Assembly (NCBI GenBank): GCA_933822405.4
Contig: CAKOGP040001792.1
Span: 124,001-188,000 of the forward strand
DNA from: Cylindrotheca closterium
Taxonomy: Eukaryota; Bacillariophyta; Bacillariophyceae; Bacillariales; Bacillariaceae
Reading direction: 5' to 3'
DNA length: 64,000 bases
In this document: positions 30,565-41,374 of the stretch, piece by piece
Position numbering within the stretch: the stretch's first letter is position 1
Layout: the number at the start of each line of letters is the position of its first letter
The notes under the pieces: model-generated
The model's database searches: none
What the model saw: only the letters and a program-made list of their open reading frames with translations
Told to the model about the DNA's origin: nothing
Made by a program: the position numbers and the translations under genes

Positions 30565-31742
30565 TTAGTAGTCTAGTAACAAATTCATTTCATCAATGCT
30601 CACTTCGACATCCCCCATGCCAATCAATGATCGTTGCTGCGTCTCGGTACTATACTCAATTTCCGGTTCGGGCAGCGCCACGTTCGCCTTGACTTCCAAC
30701 TTGACATTCCCACCGGATCCATCCAATGGAAGGCGTTTCAAAATGGTAAAGCCCTCCATGACGTTAATGGGAGACAGGCGTTCGGTGCGAAATCCTACTC
30801 GGGCGTAGGCTTGAAAGGTTTGCAAATTAATGGCAGCTCGAAACCGCAAGCGGGTCACCAAATCTTCCACGGCTCCTGCAATAATGGTATTGTAACAGCA
30901 TTTTAAATGAGATTGTCATTTCTCCACAACACATAGAATATAGTCCTATGTGTTCAAATGTATTTATATTTGGAGACAGACAGACATATATAGTGCGACT
31001 TACCGACATACAATCGCCAAGACTTGGTAATGTGCAATTCGTTGCCAATCAGCGTCAATTTGCCACCAATGATTGGCTCTTCCCAGCTGGATTTGAATTG
31101 CCATACTCCCAGTTGGGTATTGAAATCAGCTCCCATTTGCACAATGGTTCCCAAAGGTCGAACGGTTTTCCGCAGTTTGAGCGTCGTGGTGGGTTCCACC
31201 CGACACACTATTCGCGGCAAATTCTCCAGTTTGGGACCCACCGAAGTCCTCCACCAATGATGGACCCCTCGAAATACCGAAGGAGGTTTCCAATTGATAT
31301 TATTATTGATATTGTTGTTGTTGTTGCTGTTGATATTTGCGCCGCGTCTGCTTCCACTGCCATATTCGGGCAACCCATATCGTCGATACATTTCCACAAA
31401 GTCACGCTTTTGTGATTTGGCCGCGTTGCTACGGTAATATCCACCACCACCACCACCACCACCACCCCGATAAGTATCATAATCACCACCACCAGAAGCA
31501 GATGATGATGATGACGATGATGATCCAAACACCTTGAATTCCCGACCATGACCAAACAAACCGCTTCTATTGGAATCTTCTTCACCGTCCAAGTCTGAAT
31601 ATTGCTCCCATGGTGGGAGTTTGATGGAGAATGATGACGATGATGACGATGATGACGATGGATCATCGTTCGAGGTCGATCGTGCATCCGCTTTGCTGGC
31701 CAAAAGCAACAAGATAACGAGGATTTGGAGCAGAGGAATCAT
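30565..31742 (-). CDS. Secreted or plastid protein of unknown function with low-complexity N-terminus
   Basis: Two exons, 31742-31004 and 30875-30565, with a 128-bp GT-AG intron; 349 residues. Signal peptide at residues 1-21 (PLLQILVILLLLASKADA). Residues 28-150 are Ser, Gly and Asn runs encoded by triplet repeats. The second half (about 165-349) looks folded: alternating beta-like segments such as LKLRKTVRPLGTIVQMGADF, LTLIGNELHITKSWRLYV and RLRFRAAINLQTFQAYARVG, reminiscent of a beta-barrel or lipid-binding sheet. I do not recognise the family. Convergent with the parvulin gene, 41 bp away. Confidence 0.7.
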
Positions 31743-32325
31743 GCTCGAAATGTTTGTATGAATTCTTTGTTTTGAATTAATGGATGATGGTGAATTTGTG
31801 TAATGGATTGGAAGATGTGCGTGGGAGGTACATTACCATATATATATATGCGTGTATCGATGTGGACGATGAACGATGATTGATTCGAATTCGAAATGTG
31901 AGGGAGTTTTTCGACTGCCTTCCGACTGTTTACAGACAGACAGACAGACAGCTTGACATATACCCGGTACCGGTACCCCCGACACCAATGGTATTGACCC
32001 ATAGCTCCGACAACCAATTGGAAACTAGAATCATCATCGATTACTTGTTCGTTAGCTAGCTATTTTAGCTTACTCGTTTGTATCAGATACTACTCTTATT
32101 GCATTCCCACCAGAAAACAGTAGGGATGATGATCAGTCATACTGTATGACAGATACTCTGATAATCACACCCTGCTGTTGCGTCACTCAACTTGTGTAGT
32201 AATGAAAGTAACAGTGGGTCCTCCAATACAGTACAACAATGTCGATACATGCATGCATGCATTCATTCATGTATCCATGTATCTATGTATTCATTCATGT
32301 ATTCATTCATGTATTCATTCATTCC
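31743..32325. other. Intergenic region with CATT/GTAT tetranucleotide repeats
   Basis: 583 bases with no gene seen. Interrupted CATT, GCAT and GTAT repeats occur at about 32248-32325, adjoining the 3' end of the glyoxalase-like gene. A GACA run lies at about 31933-31950, and TACTGTA/TACAGTA heptamers at 32140 and 32227. Confidence 0.55.
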
Positions 32326-34071
32326 TCACTTTGACGGAATGCTTTGAAGTACAGACTTTCTAGTAGTAGTACTGGATTTCTTCTTGCCCTTGCTGCTCTT
32401 TTTGGAATCCGCAGCATTGTAACCTGGAAAGACCAAACCTGGTGGATAGTTGGCAGAAAGTGCTAGACCACCCTTTGGAGTATCAAAGGAAAACTCCAGT
32501 GCTGGAGTCTGTGCGTATTCAATGTCGATTCCCGACACATCCGTGATTAACTTGTGGACGCGATGATCTTGGTCGGCTTGGACCGTAAACTTTTTGAAGG
32601 TAATGGTAGGATCCAGTTTTCTTGTCGGATGCTCCGATGGGTCTGGATACTTTACATAAATGGGCGCTGCGCCTCCAATATTGTGACCGTACATGGTGAG
32701 AAGATCCCATTGGCGAGGGGTGCCGTCTGGAAGCGTCTGCGCCATACAGATATGATCTGGATCCCACCCAAGGACATCGTAGACATACCCTTCAATCAAT
32801 CTGCTAATCTCCGTCGCTCGGATTGCGTATTGATATGGAATCAATCTTCCAGCTGGAAGAGCCTTGAGTTCTTTACCAAGAGGTCCTGGATTCTCGTCAT
32901 CCGGAGCAATGATCTCAATGTATCTACCCTTGTCCATCCCCACGTGTGCTGTTTGGACACCCAGCCCCTCCAATGGTCCCATGATTACTGGTCGTACACC
33001 CGACATTTCCTCAAATTTGTCCAATGCTTCTGCCATATTGGGAGATGCCAGAACGATATGATCCAGAACATTATCCTCCAAACCGTCCGCCTCCTCGCAA
33101 GCCTTTTCTTCTTCTTCTTCTTCTTCTGGAGGGGCATCAAATTCGCCATTCAGATCCATCCATCGTTGCATCATTTTATTCATGCGGGTATCATACGAAT
33201 CTTCGGATTCAATGGACGGCCAAGATTCGATGGACGACATGTCTCCCACAGTCTCGAGGTCCACCGATAGCTGCAGGCCAGTTCCTTGTTGGTCCGGTAA
33301 TTCAAATTCCAACAGAATTTGTTTGCTATTTTGGAGACTTTGACTGTCGTTCAAAGAGCTTTCTTTGGAATGTCCGGATTGGTCCAGCGTATAAGACTTG
33401 TTGTCATTCGATCGATGTCCAGATTGATCCATACTTGCGTATTCGTCCTTGGGCGATTGGGTTTCCTTTTCTTTGGCCTTCTCATCGGATATTTGAGAAG
33501 CCAAGGTCGGAATGGTTTTAACTTTGGGAAGTTTCTTTTTCTTCTTTTTGGTGCCTCTTTTCTTTGTATTATTAATTGTAGAATCATCGCCAGTGGAATG
33601 GCCAGATGTTGGTTTGGTCCAGGAATTGCTGCTAGACATCGACTTTATGCTGCTTGGTTTGCGTGGAGATGCCGAGCGACGCTTTGTGGGTTTGGCTGCA
33701 ACCTTTTTGGAAACAGAGTTGACATGTTGGCCAGTCAATGCCTTCGTCCATTGATTGTCTCGTTGTTTGATTGGATGTCGTTTGACAATTTTCCTTCGTC
33801 CTGCTAGTTTCTTTTTCGTATTTTTGCGATCTCGTTCACCCGCTTCTTTCACTGCTCTCTGTTTGATGGAGGATTTGGCGGTCACCACGGACATGAGGTT
33901 TGGCGCATCTCCTATTCGACTGCTCATCCGTTTCCCAAAGTCTCCCCGCTTCTCCACAGGACGTTGCAAGTTCCTCCGCCGTTTGATCTTTTTTTGGATT
34001 AGAAGAGCAGCAACCTTGTTTTGCGTGGGTTCCAACTCCAAGGTGCTCTTCCATCCTGACAACCCCGACAT
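32326..34071 (-). CDS. Glyoxalase-like domain protein with long basic N-terminus
   Basis: Single exon, 581 residues from the ATG at 34071 (MSGLSGWKS); a GTG four codons upstream was rejected. Residues 1-200 are Lys/Arg/Ser-rich, with runs such as KKRGTKKKKKKLPK, probably disordered and possibly nuclear-targeting. Residues 200-330 are acidic and Ser-rich. The folded part (about 335-545) matches the Glyoxalase_3/VOC-like fold: LDHIVLASPNMAEALDKFEE, then GPLEGLGVQTAHVGM, GRYIEIIAPD and a second half ending ALEFSFDTPKGGLALSAN. The reaction is unknown; such domains bind metal and small oxygenated substrates. Coupling to a ~300-residue charged extension is not typical. Confidence 0.75.
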   Translation of the reverse strand: MSGLSGWKSTLELEPTQNKVAALLIQKKIKRRRNLQRPVEKRGDFGKRMSSRIGDAPNLMSVVTAKSSIKQRAVKEAGERDRKNTKKKLAGRRKIVKRHPIKQRDNQWTKALTGQHVNSVSKKVAAKPTKRRSASPRKPSSIKSMSSSNSWTKPTSGHSTGDDSTINNTKKRGTKKKKKKLPKVKTIPTLASQISDEKAKEKETQSPKDEYASMDQSGHRSNDNKSYTLDQSGHSKESSLNDSQSLQNSKQILLEFELPDQQGTGLQLSVDLETVGDMSSIESWPSIESEDSYDTRMNKMMQRWMDLNGEFDAPPEEEEEEEKACEEADGLEDNVLDHIVLASPNMAEALDKFEEMSGVRPVIMGPLEGLGVQTAHVGMDKGRYIEIIAPDDENPGPLGKELKALPAGRLIPYQYAIRATEISRLIEGYVYDVLGWDPDHICMAQTLPDGTPRQWDLLTMYGHNIGGAAPIYVKYPDPSEHPTRKLDPTITFKKFTVQADQDHRVHKLITDVSGIDIEYAQTPALEFSFDTPKGGLALSANYPPGLVFPGYNAADSKKSSKGKKKSSTTTRKSVLQSIPSK

Positions 34072-34396
34072 TCTTTTCTGCACACAAGCTATATTGTACT
34101 CGAGAGTCCTACTGTAGCAATACTACAATATGTTAGCAGACGTGTTGTTTGGTTGTTTGGTTATGTACCGGTATTGTTGGTTGTGCTCGGAAAATCGTTT
34201 GTACTAAAACGCGGTAAACACTAAGAAAGGCCCATTTTGAATGAACGAACGAATGAATGCTGTACCTCTACTTTGGCCCAAGTGTAACTCTAATACGGTA
34301 GGTAGGTTCCTTTTTATGAATATTCTTGCTATTGTTACATTGTAATCCAACTTTTAATCACATACGTCGTAATACATCATGATGACTAGTCCTAAG

Positions 34397-35110
34397 CTAA
34401 AGTGCCACAATTGGAATTGTCACGGCTGCCACACCGACCGTGACAGCTGTTCCCACCACCATGCCGTATTTGGCATTTTGCCACATCATTTTCTTCTTGA
34501 GCTTTTTGGAATTCTTCTTGAATACAGCCGTCATTTCATTCAATTGTTTGGATTCCTCTTGCAACCGATCAATCTTATCCCCCCGATCCAAAATCATGTC
34601 AATGTTCTCGGCCATGATCTGTTTGAGACTTTGAATTTCTTGTTCTACCATGGCCACCTTACCCAAATAGCTCACTTCTTGCATGCGCTGATCCAAAATG
34701 GGTCCAAAACTGGGTTGGGCACAATACTGTGACCCTCTCTGCCAGTTCATATCGTGTTCTCGAAAGACTTGCGAAATACCTACAATCTTTTCAATAAAGG
34801 ACTTGGCTTGTTGGGTTTCTATAAAGGCCGGATCGTAAACGGCTCCCACTACCCAAATACGAAATTCGGTAGCATCTTCAAATTCACTGTCTTCGACGTG
34901 CTCGTAAATGTGAAACTTGAGTCCCTTGAGACGGGCCGAAAAGGACTTGTTGTTGTAAAATTCCCAGCCTGGCGTTGGCTTTTTTCGCATCAATTCTTGG
35001 CTAATGTGCTGGACTCTCTCATCGTGGATTCCGTGAGCTTCGGCCACGATAATGTCGTTGCGTGCAATGCAGGACCATAGAATTCCGGCTTGGGGGGTGC
35101 CTGCTTCCAT
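34397..35110 (-). CDS. Longin-type R-SNARE (VAMP7-like)
   Basis: Single exon, 237 residues, ATG at 35110. The N-terminal ~125 residues form a longin-type profilin-like domain beginning AGILWSCIARNDIIVAEA. The SNARE motif spans about residues 150-208 with the zero-layer arginine in MILDRGDKIDRLQ, which makes it an R-SNARE. KKLKKKMMW follows, and then the C-terminal membrane anchor (about 214-235, VVGTAVTVGVAAVTIPIV). It pairs with Q-SNAREs to fuse vesicles, typically in endosomal/vacuolar or secretory traffic. All parts of the family are present. Head-to-head with the repeat protein at 35743. Confidence 0.9.
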   Translation of the reverse strand: MEAGTPQAGILWSCIARNDIIVAEAHGIHDERVQHISQELMRKKPTPGWEFYNNKSFSARLKGLKFHIYEHVEDSEFEDATEFRIWVVGAVYDPAFIETQQAKSFIEKIVGISQVFREHDMNWQRGSQYCAQPSFGPILDQRMQEVSYLGKVAMVEQEIQSLKQIMAENIDMILDRGDKIDRLQEESKQLNEMTAVFKKNSKKLKKKMMWQNAKYGMVVGTAVTVGVAAVTIPIVAL

Positions 35111-35742
35111 TTCGATTCGGAGTTCGATTGGATTTGCTGTAAATTGTACGTTTGCTTGTGTAGATTGGTTGTAAGAGACGTGTAGTACCCTGTTGTGTTA
35201 TCGATGCAATCAGTTGCTGCTGGAATGTGTGTATTGATTGTATTGATTGGAGTGACTGATTCTGGTATGGACTGACTGTTGTTTCGTGTGTGAGTGTGCT
35301 TCTTTTTTTATATACTGGTATGGAAAACACTTCACTTTCGGCAAGATCCACAAAAAGGCGGGATTGAGCGAGGGAAGGACTATTACCGCGCAACGGATGA
35401 TTGATCTTAGCCCAATAGAGTTGGCCGGTCCGAAGTCGAAAATCCAGTTCTTTTGAATCTGATCAACCACGTCAACTTAGTCACTTATTGAAAGTCACAA
35501 AGAATCGTCATTCCTCCGCAAAAGAAGTTCGAAGTGTTTCGTTTGTTCAATTCGACTCAAATTAGTGGCGGGGCATCGAGCATCGAGCAACGACAAAAAG
35601 ACCGGAAAAATTAGGCACGACGACACAACACAACACGAAAAAAGTACACGACGACGAGCAGGAGAACCCCCCACAGCGATAGCGGAACCAACCCTTCCCA
35701 AACAACAATCCAAACCCTCTATATTCGAAAGAATAGAATAGA
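35111..35742. promoter_or_regulatory. Divergent intergenic region, R-SNARE / repeat protein
   Basis: 632 bases between two start codons. The open frames here are short and feature-poor. The right half, rich in ACGAC and AACAC, is likely the 5' UTR of the gene at 35743. No repeats of note. Confidence 0.3.
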
Positions 35743-36234
35743 ATGGTAGAAGAAGGAGAGAAGGAGTTGTGGGAAAAGCCCGCCTGGGCCAAGGGAGGCC
35801 ACACACTTAAAAAGACTGGCTTTGGGGACGCCATGAAGACCGACGGCAATTTAGCCGCTCCCATTACCTTTACTCCCTACAAGAATGAAGATCATTCCAA
35901 TTTCGTGGCAAATCCAAGCATTTTGCGCAAAACTTTGGTGGGCGATGCCGTCAAGACTGGAGAAAACTTGGCTGCTCCCATTACCTTTACTCCCTTTAAG
36001 AACCAAGACCATTCGAATGCTGTGGCCAATCAAGCCCGTCTCCAAGCCAGTGAAGTTGGACAAATGGCGAGAGAAGGAATGGACCTGGCGGCACCCATTA
36101 CGTTTACCCCTTTTAAGAACGAAGACCACTCGAATCAAGTAGCCAATCCAAAAATTCTGAGGGCAAGTGTGGTAGGAGAAGCCGCTCGATCAGGACAGGA
36201 TTTGGCCATGCCCATTTCCTATCGAGACGAGTAA
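35743..36234 (+). CDS. Small protein of 39-residue tandem repeats
   Basis: Single exon, 163 residues. After about 27 residues (charged, with WEKPAWAKGGH) the protein is three full copies and one partial copy of a 39-residue unit. The unit core is NLAAPITFTPYKNEDHSN followed by VANPSILR. Copy starts lie at about residues 28, 67, 106 and 145; at DNA level the period is 117 bp. The conserved residues are Pro, Phe, Tyr/Phe, Lys, Asp, His and Asn; there is no signal peptide and no membrane segment. I do not recognise the family. Repeats diverge at the DNA level, so protein selection rather than recent duplication likely keeps them alike. Confidence 0.75.
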   Translation: MVEEGEKELWEKPAWAKGGHTLKKTGFGDAMKTDGNLAAPITFTPYKNEDHSNFVANPSILRKTLVGDAVKTGENLAAPITFTPFKNQDHSNAVANQARLQASEVGQMAREGMDLAAPITFTPFKNEDHSNQVANPKILRASVVGEAARSGQDLAMPISYRDE

Positions 36235-36988
36235 TAAAATTCACATCATACCACACGGAAGGCATACTTATGATAATTTTGAAACTATAGTATACACAAA
36301 AAGAAGGCTGATAATGCTGTATTATTCAGCTGCAACAGTATTGCAAAAGTAAAGCCAGTTATTAGTGTTTGGGTGGTACCCGGTAGACGTGAACTCATGT
36401 GAATGGTTCCTGCACGCGGGATGGTCTGGAATATAGAAATGAAAACTTTCAATTCCATATTCAAAACAATGCAAAATTTTCATATTATTATTCTGCGAGG
36501 TATTTTTTATCACTGCGAAAGGGACGTTTCCCATTTCGATGTTTCGCAAAGTGTAATTGGTCAAGCGCTGTTGCAAGAAAGTCTAAAAAGTCTCTCAGCG
36601 CCTCTTTAAAAACACCTGAAATTGAAAACGATTAATGGTCATGGGTTCTCTCACGAGTATTTCTTTTTAGGTAATTTGAGTGATCTTAAATATATATAGG
36701 CGAACGCCCATTTCCCTATCGATTTTATAAAACCAATCGTTGGACCGACCAACAGCAAACGAGCTCTCAAGTCCCAGTGACGGGCCTTTTGATTTCCAAC
36801 AGAAGACCGAAAATACACTACCAGTACCGGTACTGGACAGGTAGGGCTTATCCTTTCGTGCTTACAACACTTTATTTGAGACGTGTGGCGATTGGCATTC
36901 ACATTCCAAAGTGAAACGGTATTTCGATTGCTACAATAGTCTCAGTCAAAGTCACACCAAAAACTCATCACCTCTACAAAATACAACG
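36235..36988. other. Intergenic region upstream of the 1032-residue ORF
   Basis: 754 bases without a supported gene; short frames only. Contains the tandem palindrome-like CAGTACCGGTACTG near 36822. An open frame continues 26 codons upstream of the chosen ATG at 36989 but starts at GTG, so it is treated as leader. Confidence 0.5.
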
Positions 36989-39900
36989 ATGAGGAGTCCT
37001 GTGACCACCATGAAATCAATGAAGAATGGCAAGAAACGGGAATCCGCAACCTCGCATACGCACGATGAAACGGATTGCGATGACGATGCTTCTGTGGGGA
37101 ATCAATCCATGGCCGATCAAGCAAGAAGGAGTTGGATGGCCAAAGATGCTCAGATACAACGCTCCAGTCGCACCATTGCATCTGAACAGCACCATCCTCC
37201 TCGAACCACGCATTCGCCAAGCCGTATCAAGAGCAAAAACGTGATGCCATCCTTGGGCAGCAGTCGTTGGAGTTCTTCCGCTTCGTCCGTCGCCAGCAGC
37301 TTGAAGGCACCCATGTCATGGCACGGTGGCAAGGGAAAACTATCGCCGTCTCGCCTTTCCGCAGACTTGCCCAATCCATTGACGCCTCCCAATTTACATA
37401 GCAAGAATAACAATGATGCTATTGGCGCTGCCTCCCCTGCATTCCCAAAGAAATCACCCAAAAGTAGTGGTGACGGCGACGACGACAAGTCGGCAAAATC
37501 AGTACGAAGCTTTGTCCGAGGCAGCAAAATTTACAAGATACAGGCGCCCTTTAATTCGATCAAGAGTTTTGTGCCCATGTCAAGTGGTTCATCCGTCAAA
37601 TCCAACACTAGCAAGGCGAGTCGATGGAGTAGCAGCAGTCGTGATAGCAAGGCATCCGTGGAACCCTTGCCGGATCGATGGGCATCCAAGAAACGAACTG
37701 AAAAGGAACCAGTTCTTGCCGTACCAGTGGAAGAGGATGAGGAGGAGGAAGAAGATGACCATGACAATGACGAAGCAGAGGATTACAACGAGGAGTATGA
37801 AGATGAAGACGTTGATTTGAATGACGAAGACGAGGATGATGACGATAGAGAGCCTAGTGAGGATTTTGATATGCCTGTAAACTTTGGCAAGGGACCCGTC
37901 CGAGAATTTGTGTGCGACAGGGTGCCCCGCAAACGGTTTGCGTCTCGAAATGTCGAAAACTTTCCCATTTGGCCACCCGTTATCAAGGTCAGGGGCTACG
38001 AAGCCTGTCGGGGAGGTAATGTCTCGGCTATTTCCGTCGGAAGTGGCTTTTCGGAAGATGACTATTTGACGGATGACTTTTCGTCGGACGAGGAGTCCTT
38101 TGAAGAAATTGCAAAAACATTGCCACCAGCACAACGGACTTCCTATCGAATTCGATATGATGGGCCCACCAATTTGAACTTAGATGCCTACAAGGCAGAC
38201 AATCGATTTGCTTCCACTGTGGAACTCGTGCAACCGGACGGGGCACCCAATCTTCCCGCAAGAAATATGGATTCAACCCCAGGATTGCCACCCCGCCGTC
38301 GCCATTCCGAATTCAGTGATGGAGACGAACATAATAGTGGCACCGAATACTCGGAAGAATTGGGCGATAGCAAGGAATTTGTCGAAGACTCAAGACGAAC
38401 ACGACCAGATGTCTGGATCACTGCCTTGTCGGGGGAACATGAAGAGGATGTGATGTGGAATGTCCGTCGAGTCTGGGACATTGACCAGGAAGACGAGGGG
38501 GAGAAGGAAGTGTCAGTTCACAGCCAACAATTGTTTGGTCAGATTCGGAACTTGGTGGGGGCCATGGACGATGAGTCTCTCGGTGCCGACCAAAGTCATG
38601 CTGGGACGGTCACGACACAAAAGTCGGACGTCAAACCCAAATTACCGACTCGATCCTGGAATATTCAAAAGGTGGTGGAAGCGAAAGGCAAGTTGGAAGG
38701 TTTGCAGCCTGCCAAGCAACTGGACGATAAGGACATGGTGGATGACATTCACGTCATGAACTCCGAAGCCGTTGTCGAGTTGAAAGAGAATATCAAGGCA
38801 CAAGAAGAATTGGTTCGACAAATTACCGAACGACGAACCGAGAAGAAAGAGAAAGAGGCCAAGGGCATTGTGGAACCGCAAGTGGAGGACAAGGAAGAGG
38901 CCGCGCCACCACTTACCCAGGAAGAAAAAGATAGGTGGTTTTTAGACGATGACGCCGAGACCTTGGACGACTCTATCCTGTTTGGCGAACAAAACACACC
39001 AGGACCGATGCCTCCTCAACGATACACGTCCGATGGCACAGACACGATGATCTCTGTACAAGAATCCCTAACGCCGAGCAGACCAGAGGTGAAATCGAAA
39101 GAGGCCGTGATTGTTGAAGAGGAAACAGAAAAACTGGACACATCACTAAAAGAAGAATCCATGCGCTCCGAACTGGAGGAAGCAGCTACGTCACCCATTG
39201 CCAAGGTTGAAAAGGCTAGCGATACAGCTAGTGTGAACAGCTCGGATTCCTTGCAGGACTCCATGCAATCTACAGGGGAATCCAAAGCAGTTGCATCCGT
39301 TGAAGAAAAAGTTGAAGAGGAGGCTCCACCGCCACCACCACCATCGGAAGACAAAGCGGAAGAGAATTCCCCAGCGCCACCACCTCCTCCAGCTTCTGTC
39401 GTTACCACACCGCCACAGAGACACCGCTCCTTGTCTCCAAAAAGCCCGAAGGTGCCCAAATCACCCAAATCTCCCAAATCTCCAAAGACTCCCAAAACTT
39501 CCAAGTCACCCGGCCGAAAAGGCAGTAAGAAGAGGACCAAATCGACTTCGAAATCACCTCGGACGCTGAAGAAGACTTCGGACGAAGCACCCAAGACGCC
39601 TCGACGAAATACTAGCGATTCGGATCTTGCACAGCCCCCTCCAAAGGCCACTCCAAAGAGAGAACGACGAAAAGGAAAGAAAAAGAAGAAAGACAAGAAG
39701 GAAAAGAAAGAAAAGAAGTTGACCGCCGCTGACTTTTTGCAATCTTCTTCCGACGATTCTGACATTGAGGAACGCCCCTCAAGTGAAAAGACCCCCAAGA
39801 AGGATAGAATGCCAATCAGTCCGAAACGACGAGTCACAGCTTTCGGAAACTCCCGCACAATGTCCATGAAAGCCATGGTCGTGGGTTCCGACTCGGACAG

Positions 39901-40087
39901 TGATGACGATTCTTCTGATTCGAATACGGATTTGGCCACAAAGAATTTGATGAAAAAACATCAAGCGACTTCTGGAGCTGCCACTCCTTGGTGGAAGAAA
40001 CAACAGGAACAAGCTTCTTCTAAAAAGGGAGCTCGACCTTCTATTAGTCGAAAGGCGCAATCGGATCGGTATCTTGGAAAGAAATAA
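36989..40087 (+). CDS. Large disordered acidic/basic protein, function unknown
   Basis: Single exon, 1032 residues from the first ATG. Ser- and Lys-rich N-terminus (1-230), an acidic Asp/Glu run (about 245-292), and a segment that looks more ordered (about 295-560), with FVCDRVPRKRFASRNVENFP, FPIWPPVIKVRGYEACRGG and TRPDVWITALSGEHEEDVMW. A Glu/Lys helical stretch follows (about 590-640), then proline runs and an SPK repeat array (about 815-850, KSPKVPKSPKSPKSPKTPK). A Lys run (about 890-910) and a second SDSD-type acidic patch complete it. The SP/TP sites would suit proline-directed kinases. No known domain was recognised and function is not inferred. Codon use matches neighbours. Confidence 0.75.
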   Translation: MRSPVTTMKSMKNGKKRESATSHTHDETDCDDDASVGNQSMADQARRSWMAKDAQIQRSSRTIASEQHHPPRTTHSPSRIKSKNVMPSLGSSRWSSSASSVASSLKAPMSWHGGKGKLSPSRLSADLPNPLTPPNLHSKNNNDAIGAASPAFPKKSPKSSGDGDDDKSAKSVRSFVRGSKIYKIQAPFNSIKSFVPMSSGSSVKSNTSKASRWSSSSRDSKASVEPLPDRWASKKRTEKEPVLAVPVEEDEEEEEDDHDNDEAEDYNEEYEDEDVDLNDEDEDDDDREPSEDFDMPVNFGKGPVREFVCDRVPRKRFASRNVENFPIWPPVIKVRGYEACRGGNVSAISVGSGFSEDDYLTDDFSSDEESFEEIAKTLPPAQRTSYRIRYDGPTNLNLDAYKADNRFASTVELVQPDGAPNLPARNMDSTPGLPPRRRHSEFSDGDEHNSGTEYSEELGDSKEFVEDSRRTRPDVWITALSGEHEEDVMWNVRRVWDIDQEDEGEKEVSVHSQQLFGQIRNLVGAMDDESLGADQSHAGTVTTQKSDVKPKLPTRSWNIQKVVEAKGKLEGLQPAKQLDDKDMVDDIHVMNSEAVVELKENIKAQEELVRQITERRTEKKEKEAKGIVEPQVEDKEEAAPPLTQEEKDRWFLDDDAETLDDSILFGEQNTPGPMPPQRYTSDGTDTMISVQESLTPSRPEVKSKEAVIVEEETEKLDTSLKEESMRSELEEAATSPIAKVEKASDTASVNSSDSLQDSMQSTGESKAVASVEEKVEEEAPPPPPPSEDKAEENSPAPPPPPASVVTTPPQRHRSLSPKSPKVPKSPKSPKSPKTPKTSKSPGRKGSKKRTKSTSKSPRTLKKTSDEAPKTPRRNTSDSDLAQPPPKATPKRERRKGKKKKKDKKEKKEKKLTAADFLQSSSDDSDIEERPSSEKTPKKDRMPISPKRRVTAFGNSRTMSMKAMVVGSDSDSDDDSSDSNTDLATKNLMKKHQATSGAATPWWKKQQEQASSKKGARPSISRKAQSDRYLGKK

Positions 40088-40753
40088 TCATAATAATTCG
40101 AGAGAATAAAAACTACAATGAATAAATAACCATTTCAAGACTGTTCCGATGCTTTACTTTTTACAACAGTACCAAATTGGGGTGTGTTGGGTAAGATGGT
40201 TCCGCCAAAGTATAGTTCCTTCTATGCCATTTGGATGAGCTCCAAGTAAGACGAATGAATCAATCACCCAACACTACACTGCTCGTGGAAGGCAAACGAG
40301 TACCCCGCAATAAGGCTCATCAATACATCATGAACAATCGGTAGCATATAGACAACTCCATAATCGAACGATGTGAAACAGCATGGCTGGTAGGGTCAGC
40401 CTTCTTGTTCGTATATTGCAGAGACGGGACAAAAAAACCTGAGGTCATAGAAGGAAAATTCCGGAACATTGCATCCCTTAGCATCATCATTTGCCGGCAA
40501 TCGTAGGATGGCGGAGAGTTCATGGAAGAATACTGTAGCTAGCTGAACCTCGAAGTGGATAGCTATTGTTGATGCAATCCACAATATGGTTCTTGTTGGA
40601 AATAGCGCAACCGAATTTTATGTTGGTTGCGTAAAGCGTATCAAAATTTTCGCAATCAAGTTTTCGAAATATGACAACAACATCAGATAAATGTTTAGAT
40701 TTTCTATCCTACTGTATACATTATTTATGATAGTATTATATGCATTGTTAACA
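40088..40753. other. Intergenic region
   Basis: 666 bases with no gene seen. TACTGTA at 40531 and 40710, the latter 38 bp beyond the stop of the minus-strand gene at 40754. Short open frames lack features. Confidence 0.5.
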
Positions 40754-41374
40754 CTAGCCTGGGGCAACCATTACCAATGGTCTAGGCTCAATCTTCCCCA
40801 TGGCTGCTTGCTGTTCTTGTTCCTTACCAAGATAATGATGCAAGTACGAGTGCGCCCGTCCCCATAGCTTCTCCCCCACAAAGCGCCGGAGGTGGCGTTC
40901 GAGAGCCTCCATGAGAGGCGTAAAGGCAGGATGGTTCTGTTGGTTGTGCCGTCTACATTCCATCACCACCCGCTTTGCCTTGGTGGTGATTTCGTCTCCT
41001 TGATGCTCCTTGAGCAGCTTGAAGAGTATTTTCACAAAGATGAGAAATGTCTTTTTCTCGAGGGCTTCTTGTGACAGAGACGACGAGTTGTCTCGGCGCA
41101 ATGGAATAGCAGCTTGGGGTGCAGTTGGGGGTGCAGTTGCATTGGTAGTGGATGCAGTAGCTACAGTTTGAGGCGCATTCAATGGAGTCTTTATCTCAGT
41201 GTGGGAAGATTTCTCCGAGAAACTAGAAGAAGAGGTGTTTCCTTTCATGATATTTTGCTCGCCTTTCTTGTCTGTTGAAACCTTTTCACAACATGCCGAT
41301 GAGGAAGGCTTGGAGTCGTCATCATCTGAGCTCATTAGAAGTCTATTCTCAGGCTCTGTAATGATTTGTAGCAT
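40754..41374 (-). CDS. Small conserved-looking protein with helical C-terminal domain
   Basis: Single exon, 206 residues, ATG at 41374. Residues 1-105 are Ser/Thr/Ala-rich and probably disordered. Residues 106-185 look folded and helical: TFLIFVKILFKLLKEH, then AKRVVMECRRHN, FTPLMEALERHLRRFVGE and WGRAHSYLHHYL. I associate this kind of helical block with short diatom proteins of unknown role, but cannot name a family. No signal peptide or membrane segment. Confidence 0.6.
   Translation of the reverse strand: MLQIITEPENRLLMSSDDDDSKPSSSACCEKVSTDKKGEQNIMKGNTSSSSFSEKSSHTEIKTPLNAPQTVATASTTNATAPPTAPQAAIPLRRDNSSSLSQEALEKKTFLIFVKILFKLLKEHQGDEITTKAKRVVMECRRHNQQNHPAFTPLMEALERHLRRFVGEKLWGRAHSYLHHYLGKEQEQQAAMGKIEPRPLVMVAPG

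Noticed and set aside
35820..36200. 117-bp periodic repeats as a possible non-coding tandem array
   Set aside because: The repeat is kept at protein level in a complete reading frame, with diverged DNA.
39016..39939. Minus-strand open frame opposite the 1032-residue gene
   Set aside because: Antisense of Ser/Lys/Pro codons giving Phe/Gly-rich text; no domain.
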